A stretch of DNA of 64,000 bases from Macrosoma leucophasiata (taxonomy: Eukaryota; Arthropoda; Insecta; Lepidoptera; Hedylidae). A program made the translations under genes and the position numbers. Shown here piece after piece: positions 1 through 10,470 of the stretch. The DNA lies in contig JAWQUS010000017.1 in assembly GCA_036365455.1 (NCBI GenBank), positions 11,284,001 through 11,348,000 of the forward strand, in the 5' to 3' direction. The notes below the pieces were generated by a model that was not told where the DNA came from, did not search any database, and worked only from the letters and a program-made list of their open reading frames with translations. The first letter of the stretch is position 1. Each line of letters begins with the position of its first letter.

Positions 1-335
1 AACTTTTTTTTATGTACCAAATAAGCTGTACGCAAAAATCTGAAACGTATTTTTTGATCATTATGTACAATTTTAAGCTATTTATTACAATTAACACTGT
101 AATTATTCATGTAGCGTAAGATTTCATGTTACATTAATGAACAACCATTATAAATCGAACAACTCTTTTAATCGTTAATAATAGGTTCTGGAAAAAGTCT
201 TTTCGCATTATAGTATGTATGAACTTGCAATAAAATCTCTTTGGCTGTAGTATTTGTATCTGGCTGGTTTTGGTATCATTGAAAGTTAAAATTTTAAAAA
301 ACATAATTCCAAATTCAAATTAGGCAAATGTGTGA

Positions 336-500
336 TTTTAATTTTTTATTTTTTTTATTTATTTATTTATTTATCACCACAATAACCTTAATAACTACAC
401 AGTTTAACATAATAAAAACATAAAAAGTCGTGAGTGATTATTAAAGTAAATTGTGGGAGACTGGTGCCTAAACTAAGCAAAGCCTGTATTTCAGGACTCC
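336..500 (-). mobile_element. non-LTR retrotransposon 3' tail inserted in the mariner leader
   Basis: A run of T/TTTA repeats (335-373) followed by unique sequence reads, on the minus strand, as a 3' untranslated fragment ending in a (TAAA)n tail. The minus-strand text containing ctgaaatacaggctttgctt resembles lepidopteran LINE 3' ends. It lies between the mariner 5' terminal repeat and its start codon and accounts for the unusually long leader. No clear target duplication was found, so both boundaries are approximate. The insertion itself is inferred from the leader length and the poly(A)-like tail. Confidence 0.45.
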
Positions 501-534
501 AGCTCTTTTACCATTTGTTTTTCGTACTGTCAAG

Positions 535-1561
535 ATGAGTGAATCTAATGAAGAAATTCGATACATTTTAAAATTTTACTACAAAAAAGGTAAAAATGCA
601 ACGCAAGCAGCGAAAAAAATTTGCGATGTTTATGGACCTAGTGCAGTGTCTGTGAGAGTAGCACAAATTTGGTTTAAGCGTTTTCAATCCGGAAATTTTG
701 ATGTCAAAGATGCACCTCGCTCTGGTCGCCCTATTACGGATAAAATGGATGCCATTTTTTAAAAAGTGGAGCAAGATCGACATATCAGTAGTTACGACGT
801 AGCTGAAGAACTGAGAATTGATCACAAAACAGTTTTGGCGCATTTGAAAAAAGCTGGGTACAAAAAAAAGCTCGATATTTGGGTACCTCACGAGCACACT
901 GAAAGAAACCTAATGAACCGTGTACTCATTTGTGATTCTTTATTACGACGTAATGAAACCGAATCATTTTTGAAGAAGCTGATAACTGGTGATGAAAAGT
1001 GGATCACGTACGACAAGAACGTGCGAAAAAGGTCGTGGTCAAAGGCCGGTCAGGCTTCACAGACTGTGGCGAAACCCGGGTTAACTCGCAATAAGGTGAT
1101 GTTGTGTGTGTGGTGGGATTGGAAGGGCATTATTCATTATGAGCTATTACCACCAGGCAGGACTATCGATTCTGAACTCTACTGCGAACAACTGATGAGA
1201 TTAAAGCAAGAAGTTGAGAGAAAGCGCCCGGAATTGATCAACAGAAGGGGTGTGGTGTTTCATCATGATAACGCTAGACCTCACACATCTATAGCCACTC
1301 AGCAAAAATTAAGAGAGTTTGGCTGGGAGGTGTTAATGCATCCGCCGTATAGTCCTGACCTTGCACCTTCAGATTTCCACCTGTTTCGGTCTCTTCAGAA
1401 TTCTTTACGCAATGTTAGGTTAACATCACGAGAGGACTGCCAAATCCACTTGTCGCGGTATTTTGATGAGAAGTCCCAGAAATTTTTATAGCAATGGGAT
1501 CATGTCCCTACCTACAAGATGGCAAAAGGTTATCGAACAAAATGGTACATACATACTTTAG
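535..1561 (+). pseudogene. mariner transposase pseudogene (one stop, one frameshift)
   Basis: Encodes a mariner-family DDE transposase that would cut and paste the surrounding element. The N-terminal helix-turn-helix DNA-binding region starts MSESNEEIRYILKFY. The linker motif reads WVPHEHTERN, where the family usually has WVPHEL. The catalytic triad is present: D in TGDEKW (about residue 153), D in HHDNARPHT, and D in APSDFH with exactly 34 residues between the last two, the D34D signature. Codon 76 is TAA (760-762) where the family has Glu, which fits a single G-to-T change; the frame then continues unbroken to 1491. An extra base in the AAATTTTTA run near 1482-1490 shifts the frame, so translation ends at TAG (1489-1491). 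The last ~25 codons (to ..EQNGTYIL) continue in the shifted frame to 1561. Full length would be about 345 residues, normal for the family. With two lesions it is not functional. Confidence 0.93.
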
Positions 1562-1637
1562 TTAAATTTAAATAAACTATATTAAAAAATGTTTTAAATT
1601 ATCTTAAAAAATGCGAAGAAACTTTTTCCCCGACATA

Positions 1638-1987
1638 TTTTTGTATTAATTCTGAGAGTTTTTTAATAACATTTGCGACGTTCTACAGTCGCATTTCTTA
1701 TCTGAGAAATGTTTATAAAACATTGTTCTATATTTAAACAAACACTTTTACTACCTAATACAATAATGTGTAAATGTACGATAAGGTGATATCAATGAAC
1801 GAGTAAATAAGACATAAATGGTCCTAATGAAACAAAAGTAGCATACAAGCGTACACCGTCTCCAACAAGAAATATTTTTTGACATTAGAAAAGAGACTTT
1901 GGTTTATTTCGGGTCTGTAGAGCGTTATCTATGCTGCACACTGCCGGTTTAAGTTTACCTATGTGTTATTGGCATTTTATAATAAAT
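1638..1987. other. unique AT-rich sequence
   Basis: Follows the mariner right end. No open frame, tandem repeat or recognisable element seen. Confidence 0.6.
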
Positions 1988-2044
1988 AAACAGCGAGGGT
2001 AACACTAGAATTTCAGGAATATTCTAGTGTTACCCTCGCTGTTT
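1988..2044. repeat. perfect 24-bp inverted repeat (hairpin), 9-nt loop
   Basis: Arm 1988-2011 (starting aaacagcgagggtaacac) is the exact reverse complement of arm 2021-2044, with loop 2012-2020. A perfect 24-bp stem is unlikely by chance in AT-rich DNA, and the absence of mismatches suggests recent origin or constraint. No flanking target duplication is evident. It is shorter than a typical pre-miRNA (57 nt in all). It could be a tiny foldback element or a cruciform-forming site. Confidence 0.9.
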
Positions 2045-2469
2045 GGTAATGCCTGGAGTCGTTTAATTGAGGCGCGGCGGCGGCGTTTGCTAGTCAGGCA
2101 CCACTCTACGCGGGCTCTACCAGAACCAGCCACTCGGTTCCTTTCGACCCTATCTACGCCTTAGCTTCAAGAACCAGTGAAAAATAAAATTTATTAAGTA
2201 CATAATAATATCTGTAAAGTACCTATAACGTCATCAATAACAAATAATGGGCAAACCATATGATTGGCATAATATACACATACAGACGTTGGTTTATCCT
2301 ATATGTGAAATGTAATCCATTTATTCCCCTGCTTGAGTCTGAGGTGTGTACAGTAATCTCTAGTTTAATCGGAACAGATGTTATCTGTGTTCTGAACGAA
2401 TAGGGGCTTTGCAAATTTATTTGGCGTGACGCGATATAAATTTGTGTTGAAGAGTTCTGAGCGCTTATT
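2045..2469. other. unassigned; GC-richer at 2065-2165
   Basis: Begins with a GC-richer patch holding ggcgcggcggcggcg, then turns AT-rich. A 95-codon minus-strand frame (2223-2510) runs into the foldback fragment and shows no family motif, so it was not called as a gene. Confidence 0.5.
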
Positions 2470-2530
2470 GGTGGTAGAGCTAGAGTGACGGAGCTCGAGG
2501 GTGCAGGCACTAAGATATTACGTAACGTAA
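2470..2530 (+). mobile_element. foldback family fragment, outer arm
   Basis: Matches the outer end of the foldback family described at 4165 (gtggtagagct... gtgacggagctcg). Only about 60 bases survive and the inner arm is missing. Confidence 0.7.
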
Positions 2531-4164
2531 ATTTATTAGTATACTCTATTAGGTAACTGAAGAATTGATTTGATATTATGTTGAGTTCGTTAGTCCTTCA
2601 AGGCCGACAGTGTGTTGACTCTATCAGGTTTAGTTTTTCTTTCTATACTCAATGATTCTTCTAAAGTTAGAAATAGAAATAAGCCCGCTATATGAAATGC
2701 TTACCACCTTAACTATTTTTATTAATCGCGAGCACGTGTACGTATTTATGAATTTCGTATGTTCATTCAGATGAAGTAGAGGCGTATTACTTTAAAATTA
2801 TTTAAAATTATTTATTAAAATATTTTAAAATCGTCGTTTATCCAAAATTTCTTTCGATATGAATAAATAAACACAACAAACTCGGCTTCACGCGTCGGCT
2901 TCGCGCGTCTGCTAGACATTTAAATGAGGTATCTAAATTGTCTCGCTGCGTTGTCAATACAGAAGTGCAAATGAATAAAGGAACGAATGGATTGTGTAGG
3001 TAAGGGCCCAGTTTAGGCGGCGCGGCGTGGTGCGGCCTTGCCGGCGCAGTGGTCGCCCGTGCCGGTCGTCGCCCGCGCCCGGCCGCCGCCCTCGGGCCTC
3101 GCCCCTATAAATAAATCGACACAAGACAAATGCACTCTGCAATACATATTTTTAAAGCTATGACTTTTGCAGATAAATTTATCTTTTACTACAGTCCCCC
3201 TCCATTGTTCGGAGTCATTGCAGCTTCTTGCTTACATATTTATTGTTCTCCGCTAAATCAACTAAACCGTTTCGATATATTTAATGGGATTTAAACCCGT
3301 CGTCGTACGTCGTTAAAAAATCTTTATAATGACTATACATTTTTCATTCGGACGGAATAATATTCCTAGATTGTTAGGTATATGCTAAAAAATCCCTTAT
3401 TTATGTGCAATTGTTGGACGGACTATTTATGCATGAATCCGAGTCGCTACCTAATTTAGTCGTGTCGGGAGCACAGTCAACGACACCAGCTCGAATCTCA
3501 GAGTCCATTGAGCCCCACGATTCCTCGTAAATCGATTTAACTGATTACTCTTTAAACGGAAAAAAGTTAGTAGGCGAAAGGAAAACAATTAATCTACCCA
3601 TTTCCCACAATTAACGAGGGACGGACACAAATCACTTAAGCATCTGTGGGTAATCAGAGCAGTAGGTATCCGTGGACGGGAGCGGAAGCCGATTTTCCCC
3701 GCGCCAATCGCTGCGATAGCTTGACGCCCAACATCCGTCGACCTTTGTCCCGACTCAACAATAAACAGTTTTCGGTGAATAACCACCATTGCGTTCGAAA
3801 TTTGAATTGAACGTAAAACGCTGACGTCATGGCTGCTTTGTTTGAAAATGCAAAAGAATGAAATCCCCCGACGTCTTGCAGCGAGGAAAATCTTTGTGAA
3901 CGCTTATCTTTTACGTATGTTTGGACATATTCAGAAATGCTAATAGGCTTTGCCTTTTGATCTCGTATCGTAATAGTGAGAACATTATATATATCGTGTT
4001 TTTGGCAATCCCTCTTTCATATATAAACAAGTTTAAACACATAGACACTGGTAATTCCTGGAGTCTTTCAGATAGAGTTGCAAATATTACAACTACCTAT
4101 TATGTATAAAATACGCGTTTATAAGTAAGTAAAAGAATATATTTTTTATATTGTATGTATGAAT
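2531..4164. other. unassigned; GC-rich island 3010-3115 with TATA-like motif
   Basis: Mostly AT-rich unique sequence. 3010-3115 is strongly GC-rich (ggcggcgcggcgtggtgcgg) and is followed by cctataaataa at about 3103, then an ATG at 3130 opening a 54-codon frame to 3294. That arrangement resembles a promoter and start, but the short frame has no recognisable domain. I do not call a gene here. Confidence 0.45.
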
Positions 4165-4602
4165 GTACGGCCCTGTAATTTCCGGCACGGAGGCATAACA
4201 TCTTAGGCCTCAGGAGTGGTAACGCATCTGCATTTTGACCTTGGTATTTGTGTGGGTGTCTATAGGCTGCAGTCAACACTTAACATCAATGTGAACTGCA
4301 TGCTTGTTTACTACTTCCATAACATTAAAAAAAATGTTATGAAGTGACAAACAAGCATAAAGGTCACATTGAATGTAAGTAAATTATGTAGCCTACAAAC
4401 ATGTAAGTGCATAAAAACCAGTGATATCAGTAAGTAAATGCATTACCACTTCGTTGTTATAACACTGTGTCCGAAATAACAGGACCGTACATATTACCAC
4501 GTGGTCGGAACACGATAGTGATTAATACTACCTTTAAGTGTCAAGTAGATTATGTAATGTGATGGTGCCCGCTAGCTCCGTCACTGGGGCTCTACCACTA
4601 GT
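4165..4602. mobile_element. foldback (inverted-repeat) element, near-complete
   Basis: Two arms that are diverged reverse complements of each other meet at an A-rich centre near 4330. The left arm (from gtacggccctgtaatttcc) has lost its outer ~110 bases. The right arm runs to the outer end ctctaccactagt at 4602. The same arm sequence recurs at 2470, 15097, 16298, 19172, 19381, 27461, 32868, 43716, 47295 and 53681, so this is a family. It has no coding capacity. The long complementary arms are what define a foldback or palindromic MITE. Confidence 0.88.
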
Positions 4603-4663
4603 AAAATGACATCTTCCAACTACCTACACATTTTTCAAATTCAAAACGGATTCACATATATAT

Positions 4664-4878
4664 TATACTAGCGGCCCGCCCCGGCTTCGCGCGGGTGCAA
4701 TGTTACCTACCTTCTCCTATTCGTCTTAGCGTGATTTTATATAGGCTAAAGCCTTCCTCGCTAAATGGGCTATCTAACACTGAAATATTTTTCAAATCGG
4801 ACTAGTAGTTCCTGAGATTAGCGCGTTCAAACAAACAAACAAACAAATTCTTCAGCTTTATATTATTAAGTATAGATT
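4664..4878 (+). mobile_element. interspersed repeat with head ccggcttcgcgcggg
   Basis: Starts tactagcggcccgccccgg and ends in cctgagattagcgcgttc followed by a (CAAA)n stretch and a short AT tail. I remember this composition as a very common lepidopteran interspersed repeat. A short fragment with the same head is at 5683. It is non-coding, and I have not assigned it to a class. Confidence 0.75.
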
Positions 4879-5636
4879 TGAACTTAGCGGTTGGCTATTT
4901 AAATATCATGTGTTTGTAATTAAGTAACTCTACATTATTTAAAGTCGCAATTTAGAGAGTTCAATCAATTGTTTCTTTTTTCAAGTAAGTTATTATTAAG
5001 ATTATTAATTGGATCACTAGTTCGTAGCGATATACAGTGCTAAACAATATCTACATATATATCACAATGATTTGCTATTTTTCTAAAACCATTAAAGTAC
5101 AGCTGCGTTTTTCACATGAAATTGTTTCGTTCATAATTATAGAATGATAAGAGATTCAGAGATAACGCGTTCAAAGGAATCATATTGAACACATTGAATG
5201 TACCTATGTAGTGTGGGGATCGGGTTCCGTAGAACCGATCGCGTTCATGTCATCGCTGATCGTTGTCGTCGGTGTTTACAAATATGCTTTTAATTGACAC
5301 AGGAATTCCAAACATGGCCACCGTTGAAGGAAAACATGGTGCTGGTATTGTCAGTTACGATTTACGACTTTTTATTAAAATGGATTGATGGAATCGCATG
5401 TTATATGCGCGATATTATAACATAATAATATGTTAAGTAAAGAACGCATAGCTGTAACTTTATGACACTTATACCAAAAAACGGACATAGTGTAGTTAAC
5501 AAAAGAAAGATAGAATTAGGTACAGATATTCAAAGATCGAAATCTCTTTTGTAAATGTCTTGAATGCGGAACGTTTTGATTAGGATTAGATAAGATAATA
5601 TATATCCATTATCAAACATGTATATATTTATCTTTA
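4879..5636. other. unique AT-rich sequence
   Basis: No open frame or repeat recognised. Contains a small inverted motif near 5220 (gggttccgtagaacc). Confidence 0.55.
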
Positions 5637-5722
5637 TACTGGCTGACCCAGCTAACGTCGTTCTGCTACATAATAAACTAGCGACCCGCCCCGGCTTCGC
5701 ACGGATAGCATTTATTATAATG
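5637..5722 (+). mobile_element. two joined repeat fragments
   Basis: 5640-5665 resembles the head of the repeat at 42386 (ctggctgaccc). 5683-5715 matches the head of the repeat at 4664 (gcgacccgccccggcttcgc). Both are only short ends, abutted. Confidence 0.55.
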
Positions 5723-6534
5723 TGGCGACGCGCCTGACCTCTTTGACAAAGGCCGTGATATATCGGTAAATATAAGTACGATATTGATAAATTAAAAATA
5801 TAAACCTTCCTCAGAAGACCCTCTTTCCAAAACTTTTAAAAGGAACAAAATCCGTTGACTACCTTCCAAGATTAGTGTATGCATAGATACAGACAGAATT
5901 TGTAAGAAAGGAGCACAAATAAAGGTTTTTAGGAATTCATTCACTAAGGTGGTGAAATAGGGGGATGAAGTGTACATGGAATTCTCTCAATGACTTAGGA
6001 GTATGAAAATAGGTATACCCATCACCAGTGAGGAGATGAGTGACTGATTAGGATGTTGTAATGAGAGAAGCCAGAGTACAGTATCTAACAAGAAATATTG
6101 TTAAGTATCTCTTTCGCACCTTACCTATGTGACGTTTGTCGACAATTTTGATCAAGTTTTGAGCAATACCGGACTATCAGTGCTTACGTAGGCAGTGTGT
6201 AGCAGAGATAACGCTGAACGCAGTCGAAACTAGCCAATATTTTTGGCTGGGTACTTGTATATACGTATTTGTGATAACGGCTTACAAGATTTAGATATTA
6301 CTCTCGGATGTTCGCGATTATTTCTTGCAAATTAAGACAGCCAATGTCATTGTCTGAATATTCATTTACGGACGGTTTATACCGCATCCGGCGGAGATAA
6401 TATTCACCGTTTAGCATTTGTGGTGGGTTTAATACCTACTATATAATTTTGTTTTATATCAAAAGTTCAGAAAGGTTTAAACTTTAATGATTTATTTTCT
6501 CGACAACTAGGTATTCGATGCTTTTCTTTTACAA
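5723..6534. other. unique AT-rich sequence
   Basis: A 61-codon minus-strand frame (5792-5977) shows no family features. Nothing else seen. Confidence 0.55.
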
Positions 6535-6630
6535 CCCTAAGGTTGGCTGGAATAGCATGCCTTGTGGCATTTAGTCCGCCTTATGCACATTTTTCGTAAT
6601 CTGTGCAATAAATATTAAACAAAAAAAAGC
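6535..6630 (+). mobile_element. non-LTR retrotransposon 3' tail
   Basis: Contains gcatttagtccgccttatgc followed by gtgcaataaatatt and an A-rich end, a 3' untranslated tail shared with the minus-strand copy at 38213. No coding sequence is retained. Confidence 0.7.
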
Positions 6631-6852
6631 TATAATTATTAGCTACGCAAAGAAAATAGGGCCACAAAATCTTTGAAAAAAAAAATGTTTTGGCCCTTCC
6701 CTAGATGTATGTAGGCTGTAATTGATTTTCTTTACGCATCTCATAATATGAGGTATTACCTCTTTAAAAATATAGTGAGTTTGAGGAAACACTTTATTGG
6801 TCAAGGGAAACGTTTGTGAAATATTAAGCAAAATGCGAATTTTTGTTACACT

Positions 6853-7064
6853 CACGTGTCCACCCCTCGACCCGCTAAACGGTGGTATTTGATATTTGAA
6901 CGCGTGAAAAAGATCACGGTGATAAAACATATAACGAATTTAAAAGGAAAACTATCACAGATCAGAAGATTCTACAAGTTTACGAGTAATAGTCGCTCTA
7001 TTTATGAAATGTACTTCGAAAACGGAATCCTACATTGCTCGTAGCCCGACACGCACTTGCCTAG
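6853..7064 (+). mobile_element. fragment of the GGGTTCCGTAG repeat family
   Basis: Shares several blocks with the left inverted arm inside the hAT element at 58252: aaaaggaaaactatcaca, cgagtaatagtcg and agcccgacacgcact in the same order. It is the downstream half of the unit. The terminal ggaaccctaa motif is changed here. Confidence 0.75.
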
Positions 7065-7819
7065 TTTATTATAACGCGTAGCAAGAGAAACTGCACGATT
7101 CCACGATTTGTTTTAAGGTATAAGACTCACTAATGCCCTTAAATAAAAATTCATTATATTTACGCCGTTTTGTATCTCGCTCCTTTGTGTTAAAACGCTT
7201 TCTTTGTGAGCAACGCTAAAATTAATTTCGCCGTGTACCTTGCACATAAATTAAAATGTCTGCCTAATAAAAAAGGTCTCTCTTGGCGTCTAGTTTACGT
7301 GAGAATATTTTGAGTGACCATTTAAAATATAACATAATTAGATCTTAAACCTTATTATACGACGTAGTTTCCCGGTACCTATCAGGTAAAATTTAATCAA
7401 CAAAGCATCCTTGGCAGACAGAACAAACGCGAGTGTATTGTAAAAACCGAAACTAGTATGAGAGTGGAGTACGTGCCGTCCGGTGTCTGTCTAGACATTA
7501 AAATCACGTCTATCTGGCGAGTTACCCTTTTATTCTTAATATTCCCATCGCCGCGCAACGAATGCATCATTTCATATAAGATACGAGGGGTCACACAAGC
7601 GTTAACGTTGTACCAGTGATATTAACTATCCACTTGTGAATATATTATGTTCTCATATGTTAGCCTGTTTCATTACACGCCATTTCGCTGAAAACCAGCC
7701 CGTGTTAGTGGCACAGACGAAGCAGAATTTAACAATTAAGGCTGAATCATGCGCTGTAAATATTTGAAATGGATTATGAGGTAAGATCAGAGGAGTGACC
7801 GAAACAGGCATCGCATCAA
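7065..7819. other. unique AT-rich sequence
   Basis: A 65-codon minus-strand frame at 7397-7594 has no recognisable motif. No repeats seen. Confidence 0.55.
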
Positions 7820-8150
7820 GTATTAACGGAGCGGATCAGGTTCGCAAGCGCCTCGCTTCACGGGCACTAAAGCAAAACTTAAATCGCCGCGCAGTGCCGC
7901 AAGAAAACTCCGCCGACGGAAACCACAGACCGTTTTAGGTAAAATATTAAACGTGCCGTAGGATTTGTTCGGGTAGCGGTGCAGACCGAGTTTAATATTT
8001 GATGAAGCGTACATCGCCGACGACGCTGTGTCTGGTCCCTTGATTGCAGAGTGATGCATCGCGGCCGCGAGACCTCCCGAATTTAAAGGGCCGTCGGGAA
8101 AAAATATTAAACATCACGTCCAAATCGCCCATTGCGCTCATAGCAGTGGT
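7820..8150. promoter_or_regulatory. GC-richer island with three AAATATTAAAC motifs
   Basis: The island is GC-richer than its surroundings and apparently single-copy in the window. The 11-mer AAATATTAAAC occurs at 7942-7952 and 8102-8112 and in reverse at 7990-8000. Recurrence of a long AT motif inside a GC-richer block is what clustered transcription-factor sites look like. No TATA box or coding frame is convincing. The regulatory role is inferred. Confidence 0.25.
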
Positions 8151-8208
8151 ATTTTATTGCAAAGCCCGAGATGATAATGTCCATCATATACTTTTTTTAG
8201 CCATGGAT

Positions 8209-8243
8209 GGAGGTTTTCTAGTGCCATGCACTAGAAAGCCTCC
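8209..8243. repeat. 16-bp hairpin, 3-nt loop
   Basis: ggaggttttctagtgc (8209-8224) pairs with 8228-8243 except for one T:G position; the loop is cat. Too short and too tight-looped for a miRNA precursor. Confidence 0.8.
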
Positions 8244-9074
8244 GAAAAACAAAAGCCCAATAGCTTTGGTATCCCAATAGTTATCCCAATCCCAAACTAT
8301 TGGAATTTTGGGATCAAACGACCTAGCGTTGGAGTGGCCAGGCGAGCTATTATAAACTAATTAAAAAACTAAAACTATTGAGGTAATCATGTGTTACAAT
8401 GCTTAAGGCATATTGTTATTTTACTAAAAGAACGAAAGTTGTCTGTCTGCTATATTGCTTTTTAGACTCGGTGAACGTTGTTCACAATTTGCAATGCCGC
8501 GGTGTGCGCGCTCCATGCGCGACCACGTATAGTCGGCTGATTCTAATTTCCGTGCGGATGCGTGTACAATCATCTCACGCAATTAATATATCCGGATCCG
8601 ACTGGAACCCTCTTTCTGTGGCGAATCATGAACGTAACGCCTCGGTTCTGATATTTTATTTCGTAATTTTATAACCAGTTAGAATCGCATGTTCGCATGA
8701 AATCGTAACGTCTCTATTGCTATTTCCTTGTATTGCTACTTCCTACTATATTTCGAAACGTCATCATATTTTTTTCGTATTTATAATAAAACTGTTTTTT
8801 TATTGTATTTTACTGGTTGGAGAGCCCCAGTGACGGCGTTTGGAGGGGTACATTACACAAATGGTAGTGCGACGCCCCGTGACTTTTGGCCCTGATGCAT
8901 AGCTAACAATTTAAATTTCAGCAATGGCTACATTGAAGTTCTTAAATTGTAGATTTTTATACGTTACAGTTTTCATTTACAATATACATATGTATATATA
9001 TTCTTATTTTCCACTTTCATAACATAAACAAATATAAAGCATTGAAATACTAACAAATATAATACAAAATAATT
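8244..9074. other. unassigned AT-rich sequence
   Basis: A weak, uncertain similarity to the foldback outer arm lies near 8818-8880 (gccccagtgacgg). A 91-codon plus-strand frame (8399-8674) has no domain features. Confidence 0.5.
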
Positions 9075-10262
9075 AAATTCTATAAAACTTGAAAAAGAGC
9101 TATGTTTGGTATAACGTCAGACAGTTACTTTGACGAGTGTAAGAAGCACGAGGGCACGCACTGGTGGCTTCAATTAAGCGCCGCGCAATATACGACACCG
9201 TAAATCTTGGCGCCACGCCGTGAGCCACGCAACGCGATAGATACCTAGTTGATATGCTAGCACTCGACACACACACTCCGACTAGTAACGTGTCAGATCG
9301 CTTAGATACGATGTCCGCGGATACGAATGCGAATAAAAGTTTCTAGATACGCGACAACGGATACGGATCTCAACTTTTTATTTTAGTTGGTTCGGTGCCG
9401 ATGAAATAATTAAAAACAAGAATAATTAGTTAAACCAAATAAAATCAGTTCGTAATAAATAAGACGCAAAAAATAAACTATATAAGACTGTTAAGAGTCC
9501 TGTTTAGTATCATGTCAGACAGTTACTTTGACAAGTAAAAGAGGCACGAGGGCACGCACCGATGGCTTCAATTAAGCACTGCATTATACGACACCGTAAA
9601 TCTTGGCGCCACGTCCTGAGCCACGTAACGCGATAGATACTCGATACCCCAGCACTCGACACTTACACACCCCGACAAGTAATGTGTCAGATAACTCAGA
9701 TCTTTTAGAAACGTTGGTATGTCCTCGGATAGGAATGCAAATAATACGTTTCTAGATACGCGAGAACGGATACGACTTTCAACCTTTTTATTTTAGTCGG
9801 TGTCGATGAAAAACTAAATAAATCTTAAAATAGCTAAGCCTAGGTTGCACCACGATATTTGTTAAAGTTATTGTAACATTTAACATCCTTCTCTAACTTT
9901 AACAGATTTCTTTCAAATATCTTGGTGCAACCCAGGCTTAGTACCTACTCGTATATCAAAGAAACTCAGTAAGTAGTAAAAAAAGATTAAAAAAATAAAA
10001 TAACTATCTCTGTAAGACTGTTACGAGCTCTGTTTGGCATCATGACAGTTAGTTTTATGAGATGAAGAAGCATGAGGGCACGCACTGGTAGCTTCAATTA
10101 AGCGCCGTGCAATAACACATACTTATGACACCGTAAATCTTGGCGCTACTACACTCCATTGATAATGTGTCGAAACGTGAAAAAATTGTATGGGTGGGTA
10201 CGGATACGAATAATAAGAGTCCATCTGCGAATGCGAATACTCAACTTTTTAATTTAGTCGTA
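9075..10262 (+). repeat. three-unit tandem array, ~0.4-kb unit, unknown family
   Basis: Three diverged copies lie head to tail: about 9075-9464, 9465-9990 and 9995-10262. Each begins with a gagctctgtttggcatcatg-like block, followed by gagggcacgcac, gcttcaattaagc, acaccgtaaatcttggcgc and then caactttttattttagt near the end. The first two copies also share cgcgatagatac and acgtgtcagat-type blocks. The step from unit 1 to 2 is about 390 bases. The step from 2 to 3 is about 530 because a 102-bp MITE sits in unit 2. There is no open frame. The unit matches no family I know. A related scrap (cggatacggatgcagatc) lies at about 10765. Confidence 0.85.
9837..9938. mobile_element. 102-bp MITE inside the tandem array (TA target)
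   Basis: Ends agcctaggttgcaccacg and its near-perfect reverse complement ggtgcaacccaggct, with TA on both sides (9835-9836 and 9939-9940) as a plausible Tc1/mariner-type target duplication. Related copies are at 30872 and 31817. It explains why the second array unit is longer. Confidence 0.85.
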
Positions 10263-10470
10263 GTTGATAGGCGTGATCTTGACTTGACAGTTTGTGCATG
10301 AGTTACGACTTATTGTTTCGAATTGCGCGGTGTGGAGTAGATTTTTTTTGTTTATTATTTGGAGTATGGGCAGGCATAGATTGTTCGTGCCTTTTTAATT
10401 TAGAGTATTTGTCTTAAAATAAGCTAAATCTCTGTCTGAAAGTATTAAGGTCATGAAATATAGTCCGTCA

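Larger units (their letters stand above)
182..1637 (+). mobile_element. mariner transposon copy 1 (cecropia-type), degraded
   Basis: A nearly full-length Tc1/mariner element. The left end (ggttctggaaaaagtctttt at 184) and the right end (complement of ctttttccccgac, ending at 1634) form imperfect terminal inverted repeats next to TA dinucleotides, the usual mariner target. The right terminal repeat matches the 3' end of the second copy at 13863; the left has about four changes. The 5' leader (184-534) is longer than I expect for a cecropia-type mariner, and a retroposon tail around 336-500 explains the excess. The transposase frame is broken, so this copy cannot supply enzyme, although its ends could still be recognised in trans. 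Confidence 0.93.

Noticed and set aside
568..897. 109-codon minus-strand frame
   Set aside because: Antisense shadow of the mariner transposase, which has clear family motifs on the plus strand.
8209..8243. Possible microRNA precursor
   Set aside because: The stem is only 16 bp with a three-base loop, too short for Dicer processing; kept only as a hairpin.
8818..8895. Additional foldback arm
   Set aside because: Only gccccagtgacgg and a tggtagtg motif fit; too little similarity to claim.
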